Part shown: positions 31,712 through 40,789 of the stretch, piece after piece | Numbering within the stretch: position 1 is the stretch's first letter | Layout: every line of letters starts with the position of its first letter | Origin: Rheum nobile | Taxonomy: Eukaryota; Streptophyta; Magnoliopsida; Caryophyllales; Polygonaceae | Length of the DNA stretch: 64,000 nt | Direction of reading: 5' to 3' | NCBI GenBank assembly: GCA_027886185.1 | Contig: WOAB01000159.1 | Span: forward strand, 434,001 to 498,000 | Program-made: the position numbers and the translations under genes | Notes under the pieces: generated by a model | Told to the model about the DNA's origin: nothing | Database searches by the model: none | What the model saw: only the letters and a program-made list of their open reading frames with translations

Positions 31712-32423
31712 TTCCTATAAGATGTTACTCTCGATTCCTCTCTTTTCGAAGAGGGTGTTATACCTCTTTCTCCTCTTCGATGTTCTTTCTTTTGTGCAAA
31801 TATGAATTTTTACTTGTTTTTTTGGTTTTTAGTAAAGAAATGAAATTTCAATATTGATGTGATGTGTGTCAGGTCATCATCTTTATCAGTTTTTAGTACA
31901 TAAACAAAAGCTTTTTCAAGCAATCTTTTTCTTACATGCAGATTTTGAGCCAATATTCTCCAACTTTACTTTTGCATAGCCAGAGCAGGATACACCATAA
32001 GGAGGATTAGGAGTTAGGGCGGAATTGAAACAAACATCAGACTTTTTTAAACCGATTTTAAAACGGTTTAAAAACTTCCACATTAACCTAATATTTCCTA
32101 CATTTAAACGATTTTTAAACCAAAAAAATAGCCTTTAGAACGATTTAAAAAGTGCATAAAACGTTTAAAATGGCGGGGTTAGTTCTCAAATAAAACCAAA
32201 TCTTTGTAAAATTTTGAATTAAGTCGGGCCATATTGAAATCTTACAATAAATATTCAGATTTGTCAGGTCATTTTAAGTACATAAACCTAAGCTTTTGAA
32301 TAATCTTCTCCAAAGTGATCCTTTCCAATGCATATCCGATTTGACCCCTCGTAATTTTCAATGAAAGACCCTTAACCCTTACTTCCTCAACTACTCGTCA
32401 TTAACTCTACTCTCCACTCATCT
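31712..32423. other. Non-coding, no gene seen
   Basis: AT-rich. It contains two motif sites (31867, 32262) and a segment (about 32220-32400) that recurs imperfectly at about 33750-33960 (shared tccgatttgacccctc and agacccttaacccttac), so the upstream regions of the two small genes are related. Confidence 0.55.
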
Positions 32424-32905
32424 TTGTGTATAAATATCGTGCCTGCCTTGTGCAAATCCCTCACAAATCCTCCCTTACTCTCAAAGTCCCAAATCTCTCT
32501 AAAACTCCTCTCTCAAACTCCAAAAACTCTTTCGCAAAATGTCGGACTCATTCATTAAGGTCTACCTACAAGTATAATGGGATGGGAAATTATCCCCCAC
32601 CACCGGCGAAATGGCCTTGTTAACCACGCATGTCTACACGGGGGAGCACTAGACTCATCAAGGTGCCCAAAAACAAGATGGAGATTTGGTCCTTACATGG
32701 GATGATCAGCAGCATGTCCAGGTATGCAGGTAGTAATTCGATTTTTTTTAACAGGTCCCAGACTCCGGGAAGCGATACCTTCAACCACTGTAGACAGACG
32801 ACGACGTTGCAGATCTCGTCCGCCTCGGCGAGAAGGTAGCCGGAGTCAAAGTCTACGTGGTTCATGATGAAAGTGATGCCGTGCTGCCCCAGTGATGCCC
32901 GTCGG
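32424..32905 (+). pseudogene. Small MULE gene relic 1 with TATA box
   Basis: A TATA-like tgtataaatat at 32426-32436 precedes ATG 32539. The frame reads MSDSFIKVYLQV, stop, then LSPTTGEMALLTTHVY and LVLTWDDQQHVQ to a possible donor (CAG|GTATGC, about 32720) and acceptor (TAACAG|GTCCC, about 32755), then DDDVADLVRLGEKVAGVKVY. Three in-frame stops. I do not recognise the family; the N terminus vaguely recalls PB1-like heads of MULE proteins. Expression is doubtful. Confidence 0.45.
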
Positions 32906-33549
32906 GATGCCATGATGCGTGAGTGTGGAAAGGGTTGTTCCTGTAGTTTTAATCGTGTTCCTTAGTAGTTTTAATGTTGTTTCTTTTGTGTTTGGGTGTC
33001 TACTTATTAATTTCCATGGAAACTTTGTCATGAAAAGGGAAGTTTGTAAGGTTATGTGTTGTTTTGGAATGATAAAAAGTATGATCCTTTGTCCTTATTC
33101 CTGCATTTACGAGTTTTGACTTTATTCATGCGTGTTCAGGACAAATGTAACGTTTTCATAATGCATGAACTGATTTTTAGGACAAACGATGTTATGTTTC
33201 AGAGCAATAACAACATTGAATATGTCAACATGCATTTTCAGGAAAAATGTAACTTTTTCAGGATAAACGATGTCATATATCAGAGCAATAACAACATATA
33301 TGCAAGACAAACCACCCTAACATAACAAAATCGAATTTATAAATACTTTTTACTTCATACACTTAAATCTTTTCTACCACCATGATAACATAACTTTTTT
33401 CCTTAGATGATCTCACCCAAAAATGCACATTCAAAAAATGTCATACATGTTTTCTTCTTTTAGGGAGGCAAGTTCTAATATATATAATTTTTTAGGGCTT
33501 ATAGTTCGTCTCCCATGCGCCATGTATCGGTTAAAATGTGGTCTTCCAA
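32906..33549. other. Non-coding with small direct repeats
   Basis: Contains paired segments such as gacaaacgatgttatgtttcagagcaataacaacat (33181 on) and ataaacgatgtcatatatcagagcaataacaacat (33244 on). No gene seen. Confidence 0.55.
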
Positions 33550-33706
33550 AGTGGGAGAGTCTGATGAGGTATGCCAAACTTTTTAAGTTTATATATGCAC
33601 ATTTCAGTCCATATATACACATTTCAATCGTAACCTATTTCAGTCGATATATGCACATTTCAGTCCATATATGCCCATATCAGTCCATATATGCACATTT
33701 CAGAAG
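33550..33706 (+). repeat. Partial copy of a ULP-gene exon end and intron minisatellite
   Basis: gggagagtctgatgaggtatgccaa at about 33551 matches the exon/donor junction at 28295-28315, and the following tatatgcacatttcagtccat units match the intron minisatellite. It lies in non-coding DNA, so it is a duplicated fragment rather than a second gene. Confidence 0.75.
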
Positions 33707-33991
33707 AGGGAGGAAGGAAGGCTGATGACAAAGGGAGATGACCCCTCTTAATTGAAGTCTTGCAATAAATATTCAAGTTTGTCAGGCCATATTTAAGTCT
33801 TACAAATAAGTATTCAAGTTTGTCAGGCCATATTGAATTAAGTCAGATCCTTTCCATTGTATATCCGATTTGACCCCTCTTAATTTTCACTAAAAGACCC
33901 TTAACCCTTACTTTTCCAAATCTTCTCTTAAGCTTTTGAATAAATCTTCTCCAAAGTTATTATTGTTTGTCAGTGACTTACCCTAAACCCT

Positions 33992-34793
33992 TTTTATAAA
34001 AGGCGGGTGGCTGCATTGACTCCATTCATGCACCAGTCCCATCATTGCTCTGTGGAGTTCCAATGAGTCTTTTCGACTACTCCCACGCATTGAATGGCGA
34101 AAGTTCTTCAAATAGCTAGTCCCGGTTGCAGCGTGGGAGCACAACAAACTCAATATTCTCTACCAAGGTTCTTCAAATACTCTCACGCTCTCTACCAAGG
34201 TTCTTCAAATACTCCAACGCTCTCTTGCTTCTTTACAGACTCAATATTCTCTACTCAATATTCATAAGCCATGGCCGCCGAGCATCAGTTTGTGACTGCC
34301 GTGTACGCAAAGGTGTATGACCCGCTGTAAGCTGCAAGGGATGTTGTGGATCCTCTTGGAGGTGGGTCATTGGTTTGTGGTCGGTATTGAGTTATCCCGC
34401 AAAATTTTTTGTACTATGTTTGACGTACTTTGTGGTTGTTGCAGGGAAGAAGATGAGCGACGCCGTCTTTCAGAGCTACTTGAGCAACGTTGTCGCGAGG
34501 GATTTGGAGTTGGATGCCCTGGTGAAGGATTTGGTCCGTCTGAGGTGGGAACTTGCTACGCTGAATGCGGCAGGTGCTCAGACCCGTGAAGAGCTAAGCC
34601 GGATAAAGCTCAAGTTTTGACTGGTAAGGGTTTTCTTGTATATTTTCTTCCTATGTGCAAGTGACGTGCCTAAGATGCTTTGTTTTTTTTGCAAATTAAG
34701 TGGGATTCCCTCTTCAATGACATCAACATTAAAAGGGCGTTTGAGCATGCAGAGTTCTTGAAGGGAGATCTGATGGCTCGCTATCTAGCTTGA
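33992..34793 (+). pseudogene. Small MULE gene relic 2 (coiled-coil protein)
   Basis: A TATA-like tttataaaagg at 33992-34002 and ATG at 34271 (MAAEHQFVTAVYAKVYDPL) precede an intron ending TTGCAG at 34444. The best continuation is MSDAVFQSYLSNVVARDLEL from ATG 34452, Leu-heptad-rich (LVKDLVRLRWELATL), to IKLKF and TGA. After a further intron (CTG|GTAAGG, about 34624; acceptor about 34699) the text reads WDSLFNDINIKRAFEHAEFL and KGDLMARYLA stop. The TGA may be a mutated TGG. Family not recognised. Exon 1 and exon 2 frames cannot be joined by the GT-AG sites I see. Confidence 0.5.
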
Positions 34794-35050
34794 TGGGTGC
34801 ATTTTTAATCTTCCTGCCTTTTGTATGAACTTTGCGGTGGTAGTTTTTTTTGGTATGCGTGTAATGGGTATGTGTGGGGATGCCTTGCCAAGGGCACGTT
34901 TTTTTGGCAATGAACAATGTAATCTCTGGATAATGTTTTCATAACAATGTAATCTCTTAGTATGTGTGGGGATGCGTTTATGGTTTTTTACCATATGCAT
35001 GCGTTTTTAGGACAAATATAACGTTTTCAGAGAACATGAACACATTGTCA
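34794..35050. other. Non-coding, no gene seen
   Basis: AT-rich with a doubled gtatgtgtggggatgc segment (34868 and 34961). It ends in the GGACAAAC target site of the hAT MITE. Confidence 0.5.
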
Positions 35051-35058
35051 GGACAAAC

Positions 35059-35481
35059 TAAGGATGGGCAAAACTAGACCGGACCGGACCGGAAATTTAC
35101 GGTCCGGTCCACGGTCCGGGGATTTTACGTTTCCGGTCTTACGGTCCGGTCCGGACCGTAATTTTTACGGTCCGGACCGGTTGAACCGTAAAAATAATAA
35201 AAAAAAGGTTAAAAATATTTTTAGGGGTAATTTTTACGGTCCGGTCCGGTCCATAATATTTACAATCCGGTCCGGTCCGGACCGTAACTTTTACGGTCCG
35301 AACCGTAATCAAACCCTTTAAAAGCCAAAAAAATTAAAATCCGGTCTTACCGGTCTGGACCGTGGACCGGACCGTAATGGTCCGATCCGGTCCGGTCCGC
35401 GGTCCATACTTTAAAAAGTTTACGGTCCGCCGGTCCGGACCGTAAATGTCCAGTCCGGTCCGGACCGGATGCCCATCCTTA
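35059..35481. mobile_element. hAT-type MITE, 423 bp
   Basis: The terminal inverted repeat TAAGGATGGGCA...TGCCCATCCTTA is flanked by a perfect 8-bp target duplication GGACAAAC (35051-35058 and 35482-35489), as expected of hAT. The interior is packed with GGTCCGG/CCGGACC and ACGGTCC units in both orientations, the usual subterminal pattern of such elements. No transposase. Confidence 0.93.
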
Positions 35482-35637
35482 GGACAAACCCTAAAGATTT
35501 TCTGGCCTAGTATATAAGGTATCCAAGCCTAGTATATAAGTAGATGAGATACTCCTCCTATTGTAATTTGGTTTTAAAAACATGATTCAAAACATTCTAG
35601 GGTTCATATGAAGAATAATAGATTACGCAGATGATTT

Positions 35638-36233
35638 TGTTTATGTATTAAGTTTATAGATGTAGGTTGTCAGGACGTATTGAAGGTTTACAGGACGTGT
35701 TTAACTTTTATAGTGATTTTTTTGTCACGCAGATGATCATGTCAGGACATATACGTAGTTTTACAGGGCGTCCTAGAGTTTTACAATTTGTTCTTGTGAG
35801 TTTTACAAAAATAAGAAGAAATACGAGCAACTCTTAAGCAAAGATTGAATTTATCAAGTTTATATCCCAACCAAAAGGGGAACCCCCACAAAAAGATGAT
35901 TGAGTTTATGTATTAAGTTTATAGACTAAGGTTCAAATCCTATTATCTCAAATGGTAGAGCAAATGATTGTGTTTATGTATTAAGTTTATAGATGTAGGT
36001 TGTCAGGACGTATTGAAGGTTTACAGGACGTGTTTTACTTTTATAGTGATTTTTTCATCACGCAGATGATCATGTCAGGACATATACGTAGTTTTACAGG
36101 GCGTCCTAGAGTTTTACAGTTTGTTCTTGTGAGTTTACAAAAATAAGAAGTAATACGAGCAACTCTTAAACAAAGATTGAATTTATCAAGTTTATATCCC
36201 AACCAAAAGGGAAACCCCCACAAAAAGAGGTAT
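35638..36233. repeat. Tandem duplication, 333-bp period
   Basis: tgtttatgtattaagtttat begins both copies (35638 and 35971). Similarity runs about 260 bp, to the ccccacaaaaaga stretch. Differences are few. Each copy carries two TGTCAGG sites. Confidence 0.85.
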
Positions 36234-36386
36234 GGTTTAAGACTATAGAGACTTAAACCATACATCTTTTCAAGCACCCAACAACAACAGACTCAATATT
36301 TACGCGACGAAGTTTACCAACATAAACGCCCAAAAAACACCAACATGGTGACAGTTCTAAACAAAAAAAACTAACCCATTCTCTTC

Positions 36387-36522
36387 CTATAATCCTTCGT
36401 CAGTCCTTCTCCTCCTACAGTACTGCTTGTTGTGTCCTAGGTTGCCGCAATAAGAACACCGCCTCTTCCTAGCATAGTTCGTCTCCCACGTCACCCTGTA
36501 TCGGTTAATACGTGGCCTTCCA
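36387..36522 (-). pseudogene. mudrA C-terminal exon part (zinc knuckle), cut off by CACTA
   Basis: The minus strand from 36522 reads GRPRINRYRVTWETNYARKR, then the zinc knuckle CSYCGNLGHNKQYC, then Arg-rich residues and a TAG stop at 36389-36387. CCHC knuckles of this kind end MURA transposases. Its upstream half lies beyond the CACTA, at 40790 and higher. Confidence 0.88.
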
Positions 36523-37107
36523 CACTACTACAAAAATCATCAAATAACTCGGGTGTTTAAGAGAAAATAACCCGGACCTAGTCTGGGTTAAAGGTCAACG
36601 CTATATTTGCCCTGTACCAAATAATCCGGACCTAAATCCGGGTTATTTGCCACCTATATTTTTTCCACCTAGTGTTGATATCCGGGTTATTTGGGTACTA
36701 TATAACTCGGATATATATACATCCGGGTTATATAAAATACACATAAATACGGGTTATTTGATACGAAAATACAACGGATACTCAAGATCCGGGTTATCTA
36801 AATAGTTTATATAACCCAGTTCTTAAAATATCCGAGTTATAATCTAAGTACAATTTTTTTTACAAAAAAACTAGATGTTATAACCCGGTTCTTAGGTTAT
36901 AACATCTACTAGCGGGTTATCACATTATATAACATGATGATCCACTTGTCCGGGTATACATAATTTTAATGCCATTCAAGTTGTATGTCTAGAACAAGAC
37001 TCAAACCAGAAATTAACTTCCATCTTCCACAAAGATCTCTAGGAATGAAATTACAAAATTTCATAAAATCACTAGTTTGGGTGACAGGAAAATCTAGGCA
37101 TCTAGCC

Positions 37108-37480
37108 TTACTTCCAGCCTTGAGCTGGTGAAACACCAAGGGCAAAACTAACAACAGCAGCTGCTGCTGGTGCTTGCACCTCATCCCATCCTGTTGCAGC
37201 AACTGGAGATGTTATTGGATCTATTTAACCAAGGCAAATGAGAAGGATTAGAACTAGTGAAGAAAAATGAGTTGATAGTAATCAATTTTATGAGAGCCAG
37301 GGTGAAAATAATAACCTTGTGTTTGTTGCCAATCAACAACAACAAGAACCACACCTGCTGGTGGCACTGCAGCCACCTCAGCTAGCCATGGTGCATCAAC
37401 AATAAACACCCCATCAGTAGCAGCACCATATGAGCCAGTAGCCAGAACAAACACCCAAACCAAATATGTATGAACAACAT
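37108..37480 (-). pseudogene. Captured ribosomal protein SA (uS2) C-terminal exons
   Basis: About 37460-37316 (minus) encodes GCLFWLLAHMVLLLMG in one frame, matching the conserved GCLFWLLARMVLQMRG region of plant 40S ribosomal protein SA, then after a frameshift VDAPWLAEVAAVPPAGVV and VDWQQTQ. A donor CAAG|GTTATT (37316/37315) and acceptor AAATAG|ATCC (37221/37220) remove a 95-nt intron, and the second exon reads DPITSPVAATGWDEVQAPAA and ends SPAQGWK then TAA (37110-37108). The Trp/Ala/Pro-rich tail is typical of the SA C terminus. A frameshift between the two halves makes it a pseudogene fragment. Confidence 0.72.
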
Positions 37481-37573
37481 AAGAATGAACAAAGCGCTGC
37501 TGCCCAAGATCTCATAGTCTACAAGAGAAAAACAAAGGAACTAATCAAGTCAGCTGTCTAATTTGGTACATGC

Positions 37574-37843
37574 CTTGCGGTATAGGTTTTGAACATCAGC
37601 ATTCAACAGCCCCCTAGAATGAACAGATGCCCAGAGTTGTCTTTCTACATCAAAGACCTAAAAAAAGAACAAATTATCATCAAATGGTATATAAATATAA
37701 CACAAATTTCTCAACAGGATTATCCTCATTACCTCATCGAAACAACTTTCTTTCTCTTTATGATCTATGATAGGAATGGAAGGTTCAATATTCATCTTCA
37801 CTGTATCAAACTTCAAAATTGAGTTGGCCCCTCTTTGCTCTAC
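37574..37843 (-). pseudogene. Captured SMG7-like N-terminal exons
   Basis: Exon 37843-37733 (111 nt) encodes KFDTVKMNIEPSIPIIDHKE and ESCFDE; exon 37657-37574 (84 nt) encodes VFDVERQLWASVHSRGLLNA and DVQNLYRK. I recognise the second as the N-terminal EKQLWALIHSKGLLHPDVQ-type helix of plant SMG7-like (EST1-family) proteins of RNA surveillance. Acceptors TTTAG|GTAGAG and TTTAG|GTC and donor GAG|GTAATG are canonical; the last donor is AAG|GC, a GC donor or mutated GT. Both exons are phase 0 and open, and continue the cytochrome b5 frame upstream. Identification is from memory. Confidence 0.65.
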
Positions 37844-38506
37844 CTAAACAGAGTTATAGATTGAAGGGAAGATGAATTGTTTTCATTTACATCACAAAAT
37901 ATTGGATACAGTGATGTATATAAGAAGCATTTCTGAGGACAAAGATCAATCATTACAGAAGAAGCAATTCTAGGGATATATTGTAGATGCACATCATTAA
38001 ATTGCAACATAAACAATATTCATGTGGACCATACAAAGAAAATTACTAAACTAGAAGCAATAAATCATGAAATTAGTAACATTGGCCCAACAAAAGGAGG
38101 AAATGCTAGATAAGAGCACTCCTAATCATATGAACAAGCTAATTTTCAGTGTTTATCTGTGTAGTTTTTTTTTATTTCCCCTGATTGGTATCACATAATC
38201 GAGTCTTCTGGACCCTAAAATCATATGGCAAGATCAATTATATAAGAAAATATCAAAGAATTCAAGAAGTAATAAATCAGGTGGGGATATCAAAGTTGTA
38301 CTCTGCCACACTTTTGAGGAAAAGAGAAAGGGGAATTTAAAGCGCATAACCCACAAATGAGGTGGGGATATATAAATCAGACTATTTGTATTTGGTTAGA
38401 GTGTTTGTTCATAATAGACTATCAAGACAACAAAATGCAACTAGTAGAGCACAATCATAATGAGAGAAAGCATTACAGAAAAAGGTAATATATAAGCTCT
38501 AATAAC

Positions 38507-38808
38507 CTTTGCAGAGACCTCGGGCTCGGGTAGGGTTGCAGAAGACGGGTCCAACTCCTCGATGCCTAACGTATCAATTAGCTCCCTCACACTCTTGTTG
38601 TGTCCAGCGTCTTCGAATTCTTCCTTGGCGTTTTTTCCTGCATCATTAACACATGATAGCGGTTTGACGTGTTAAGAAATTTTTTGATTCAATGAAGAAA
38701 TCAATACTCATGAAGATTAGGCTGATGTCGAAAACATGCACCTATAACATCAATGAACACATCATCTCCACCAGGGTGCTCATCCAGATACATTGTCACG
38801 TCGTACAC
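38507..38808 (-). pseudogene. Captured cytochrome b5 exons
   Basis: Exon 38808-38742 (67 nt) encodes VYDVTMYLDEHPGGDDVFID; exon 38637-38507 (131 nt) encodes GKNAKEEFEDAGHNKSVREL and IDTLGIEELDPSSATLPEPE. This is the cytochrome b5 heme fold: HPGG and GH supply both heme-ligand histidines. Splice sites are canonical (TCTCAG|GTG, TATAG|GTGC, GCAG|GAA, AAAG|GTTA) and the phases join cleanly. The N-terminal third (usual WLIIxGKVYD start) and the C-terminal anchor of a normal cytochrome b5 are missing. A possible start exon MAKFAQ lies at 38903-38886 with a GT donor, in phase. The exons are open, so a transcript could encode a partial fold. Confidence 0.85.
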
Positions 38809-38903
38809 CTGAGAAGAGGGCTTTATCAACATGCATTGCAAGAATGTAGAGAGCCAAAAAGGATTAAGAACCAGTACACGTGTACTTGAGCAAATTTGGC
38901 CAT

Positions 38904-40179
38904 GTTATCATAGATGAAGGAAGTATGAAATCATAATTAATCAGAGTTGGATTGTTTGTTACTTTGCCTGTATATCATATTTAATCAGAGTTGCAAATGT
39001 CAATGGAAGTAACCAGGAAGAGGCTAAAGCAAATGGGCAACAAAGACTCAAGACATTCTCATTCTAGTTGCAGAATTTCATATTCAACAAATGATATCAA
39101 AATAGATAAGACAAAGCTCTCTTTCATGCTATAAGTTTAACATTGGAAGATGATTTATCAAGTACAAATAATTTAGCATAACTTATGCTCCAGAGTCGTC
39201 CATAGGCATAGGCCACAAACCAACCAGAAAGCAGAAATCAAGGTTTCTTAGCAAGCTATCAAAATAAGATGAATAAAATAGAGAAAGAAGTAACCAAGCA
39301 AAGGCAAGTACACTGTCGCACATCCTTCAGTTAGACAAGTAGACTCACAGTCACACAAATCTAAAGTGATAATTCACAGCCGAAGAGACTATGAAAAAAC
39401 AAATAAATTCTTCCTTGGGAAGATACGCAGCTGGTACCAGCCATCAAAATTTTGTTAAGTTATCATGTTGAATTCACTTGATCTACTACATAAAGTATAA
39501 TCAGATTGCGAGCATTCACTGGTTGTATAGCTAGCCTACTGGCATTACTCACTTACCTAGTAGTTACAGTTCTATTGAACATTTTTATTTTCCAAAAGCA
39601 ATGCAAACTGTCATTTTCAACATGTAATCCAGCTTAAAATTGCTGATCCAACAAAAATAGAGCACAAACAAAAGCAGAATCAATGAAATTATATTCATAG
39701 ACCATAGTAGCTTATTAATCATGAGATAATGGGAGCAATGTCAAGGTAAGGCCCTAAACTACAAGTCACTGGAGCCATTCCTGAAAGTCTAATCACTCTC
39801 CATATTGCAATTGTCTTTTGTTGATTCATCAACTAGCTTACAGTTCTAAGATCGCAATTTCGGTTGTTAAAATATCTAAAGCACGAACAACGGATACAGT
39901 AGTGAAACTGGAGCTAAATCGATAATCCACTTACCAGAGTTCGAAGATAAAATCCACTAGAAACAAAAAATACAACAGAAAAAGTAGATCGAACGATAAA
40001 TGCAGTAGCCAGAATCCACGGTTTCATACTCAAGATACTACCAAACAAAAATTCCAGAACTGAAGAAAGAGAAGCATGAAGACAAAACTGTGAGATTTCA
40101 AAGCCCTAAACCAGATCGGTGCAGTGAATCGCAAGCTTAATTTAACAAGCACAATTCGAATCGAGAGAGGAGGTGAAGA
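38904..40179. other. CACTA interior, no exon recognised
   Basis: AT-rich, intron-like sequence between the leader exon and the cytochrome b5 exons. No conserved protein text on either strand. Confidence 0.5.
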
Positions 40180-40440
40180 AGAAGCTTACTCGTTGTACTG
40201 GCTGAAGTTGAAAGGAGAAGAAGACAGGCCACTGAGAGAAGTAGAAGGTTCTCCATTGTTAAATTGGTTGGAGAATGTGGGGAGAGATACGGAAGAAGAA
40301 GCAGAGCAAAAGGACTTCGTCTTCCCTCCTTGTGAATTCCCTCCGTCGCCGTAGAGGACTTCGTCTTCCCTCCCTCCGTCCGCCCTCCCGCCACCGACAA
40401 CTCTTTCTTCCTCGGCGGTGCAGGTCGGTGCAAACCCTAG
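40180..40440 (-). other. Possible leader exon and promoter region of the chimeric gene
   Basis: The minus strand from ATG about 40257 reads MENLLLLSVACLLLLSTSAS then TT, a signal-peptide or membrane-anchor-like helix, ending at a donor ACGA|GTAAGC (about 40189). Upstream to 40440 is Ser/Pro/Arg-rich open frame, probably 5' UTR. The phase (1) does not fit directly to the cytochrome b5 exon, so another exon would be needed. Confidence 0.4.
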
Positions 40441-40789
40441 ATCTCCGCTCTCTCTATCCCGGTCTACTTTTTTAAGTTGTAGAATCGAACGAGCGGCGTA
40501 ATCGTAATTGTTTTTGCTCTTTTTTGTAGCGTGCAGGGGTTAGAGGGCCGAATTGTTGTTCAACTCTCAAATAACCCGGATGGTAAAATTACGAGATATA
40601 TATATACATACATATAACCCGGGCGTGTGTACTCACGGGTTATTTGACTATCTTATTCGTTTATATAACCCGGATTAAGAAATATATGGGTTATAACTAA
40701 CAACACCTTTTTTGCAACAACTTTATAACTCGTAAATAGTCAGCCCGGGTTATACTCTTATGAGTTATTAGCCCTTTTTTATAGTAGTG

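Larger units (their letters stand above)
26467..36079. repeat. Dispersed TGTCAGG motif set (14 exact sites)
   Basis: Exact TGTCAGG or CCTGACA at 26467, 26509, 26666, 28651, 30833, 31867, 32262, 33780, 33821, 35046, 35668, 35740, 36001 and 36073 (the last four are two pairs in a tandem duplication). The longer consensus GTTTGTCAGGYCAT fits 26465, 30832, 32261, 33778 and 33819, and weaker forms lie at 29547 and in a mudrA intron at 41861. About two chance matches would be expected in this span. Almost all sites are outside exons. Confidence 0.7.
36523..40789 (-). mobile_element. CACTA transposon with captured host exons (Pack-CACTA), 4.27 kb
   Basis: Ends CACTACTACAAAAA (36523) and TTTTTATAGTAGTG (40789) form the inverted terminal repeat with one mismatch, flanked by a 3-bp target duplication CCA (36520-36522 and 40790-40792). 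Subterminal repeats of TAACCCGG/CCGGGTTA crowd both ends (36540-36960 and 40560-40770). No transposase gene is present. Instead the interior carries minus-strand, intron-containing pieces of at least three unrelated host genes. It interrupts mudrA. The element is non-autonomous. Captured gene order on minus: leader exon, cytochrome b5, SMG7-like, ribosomal protein SA. Confidence 0.92.
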
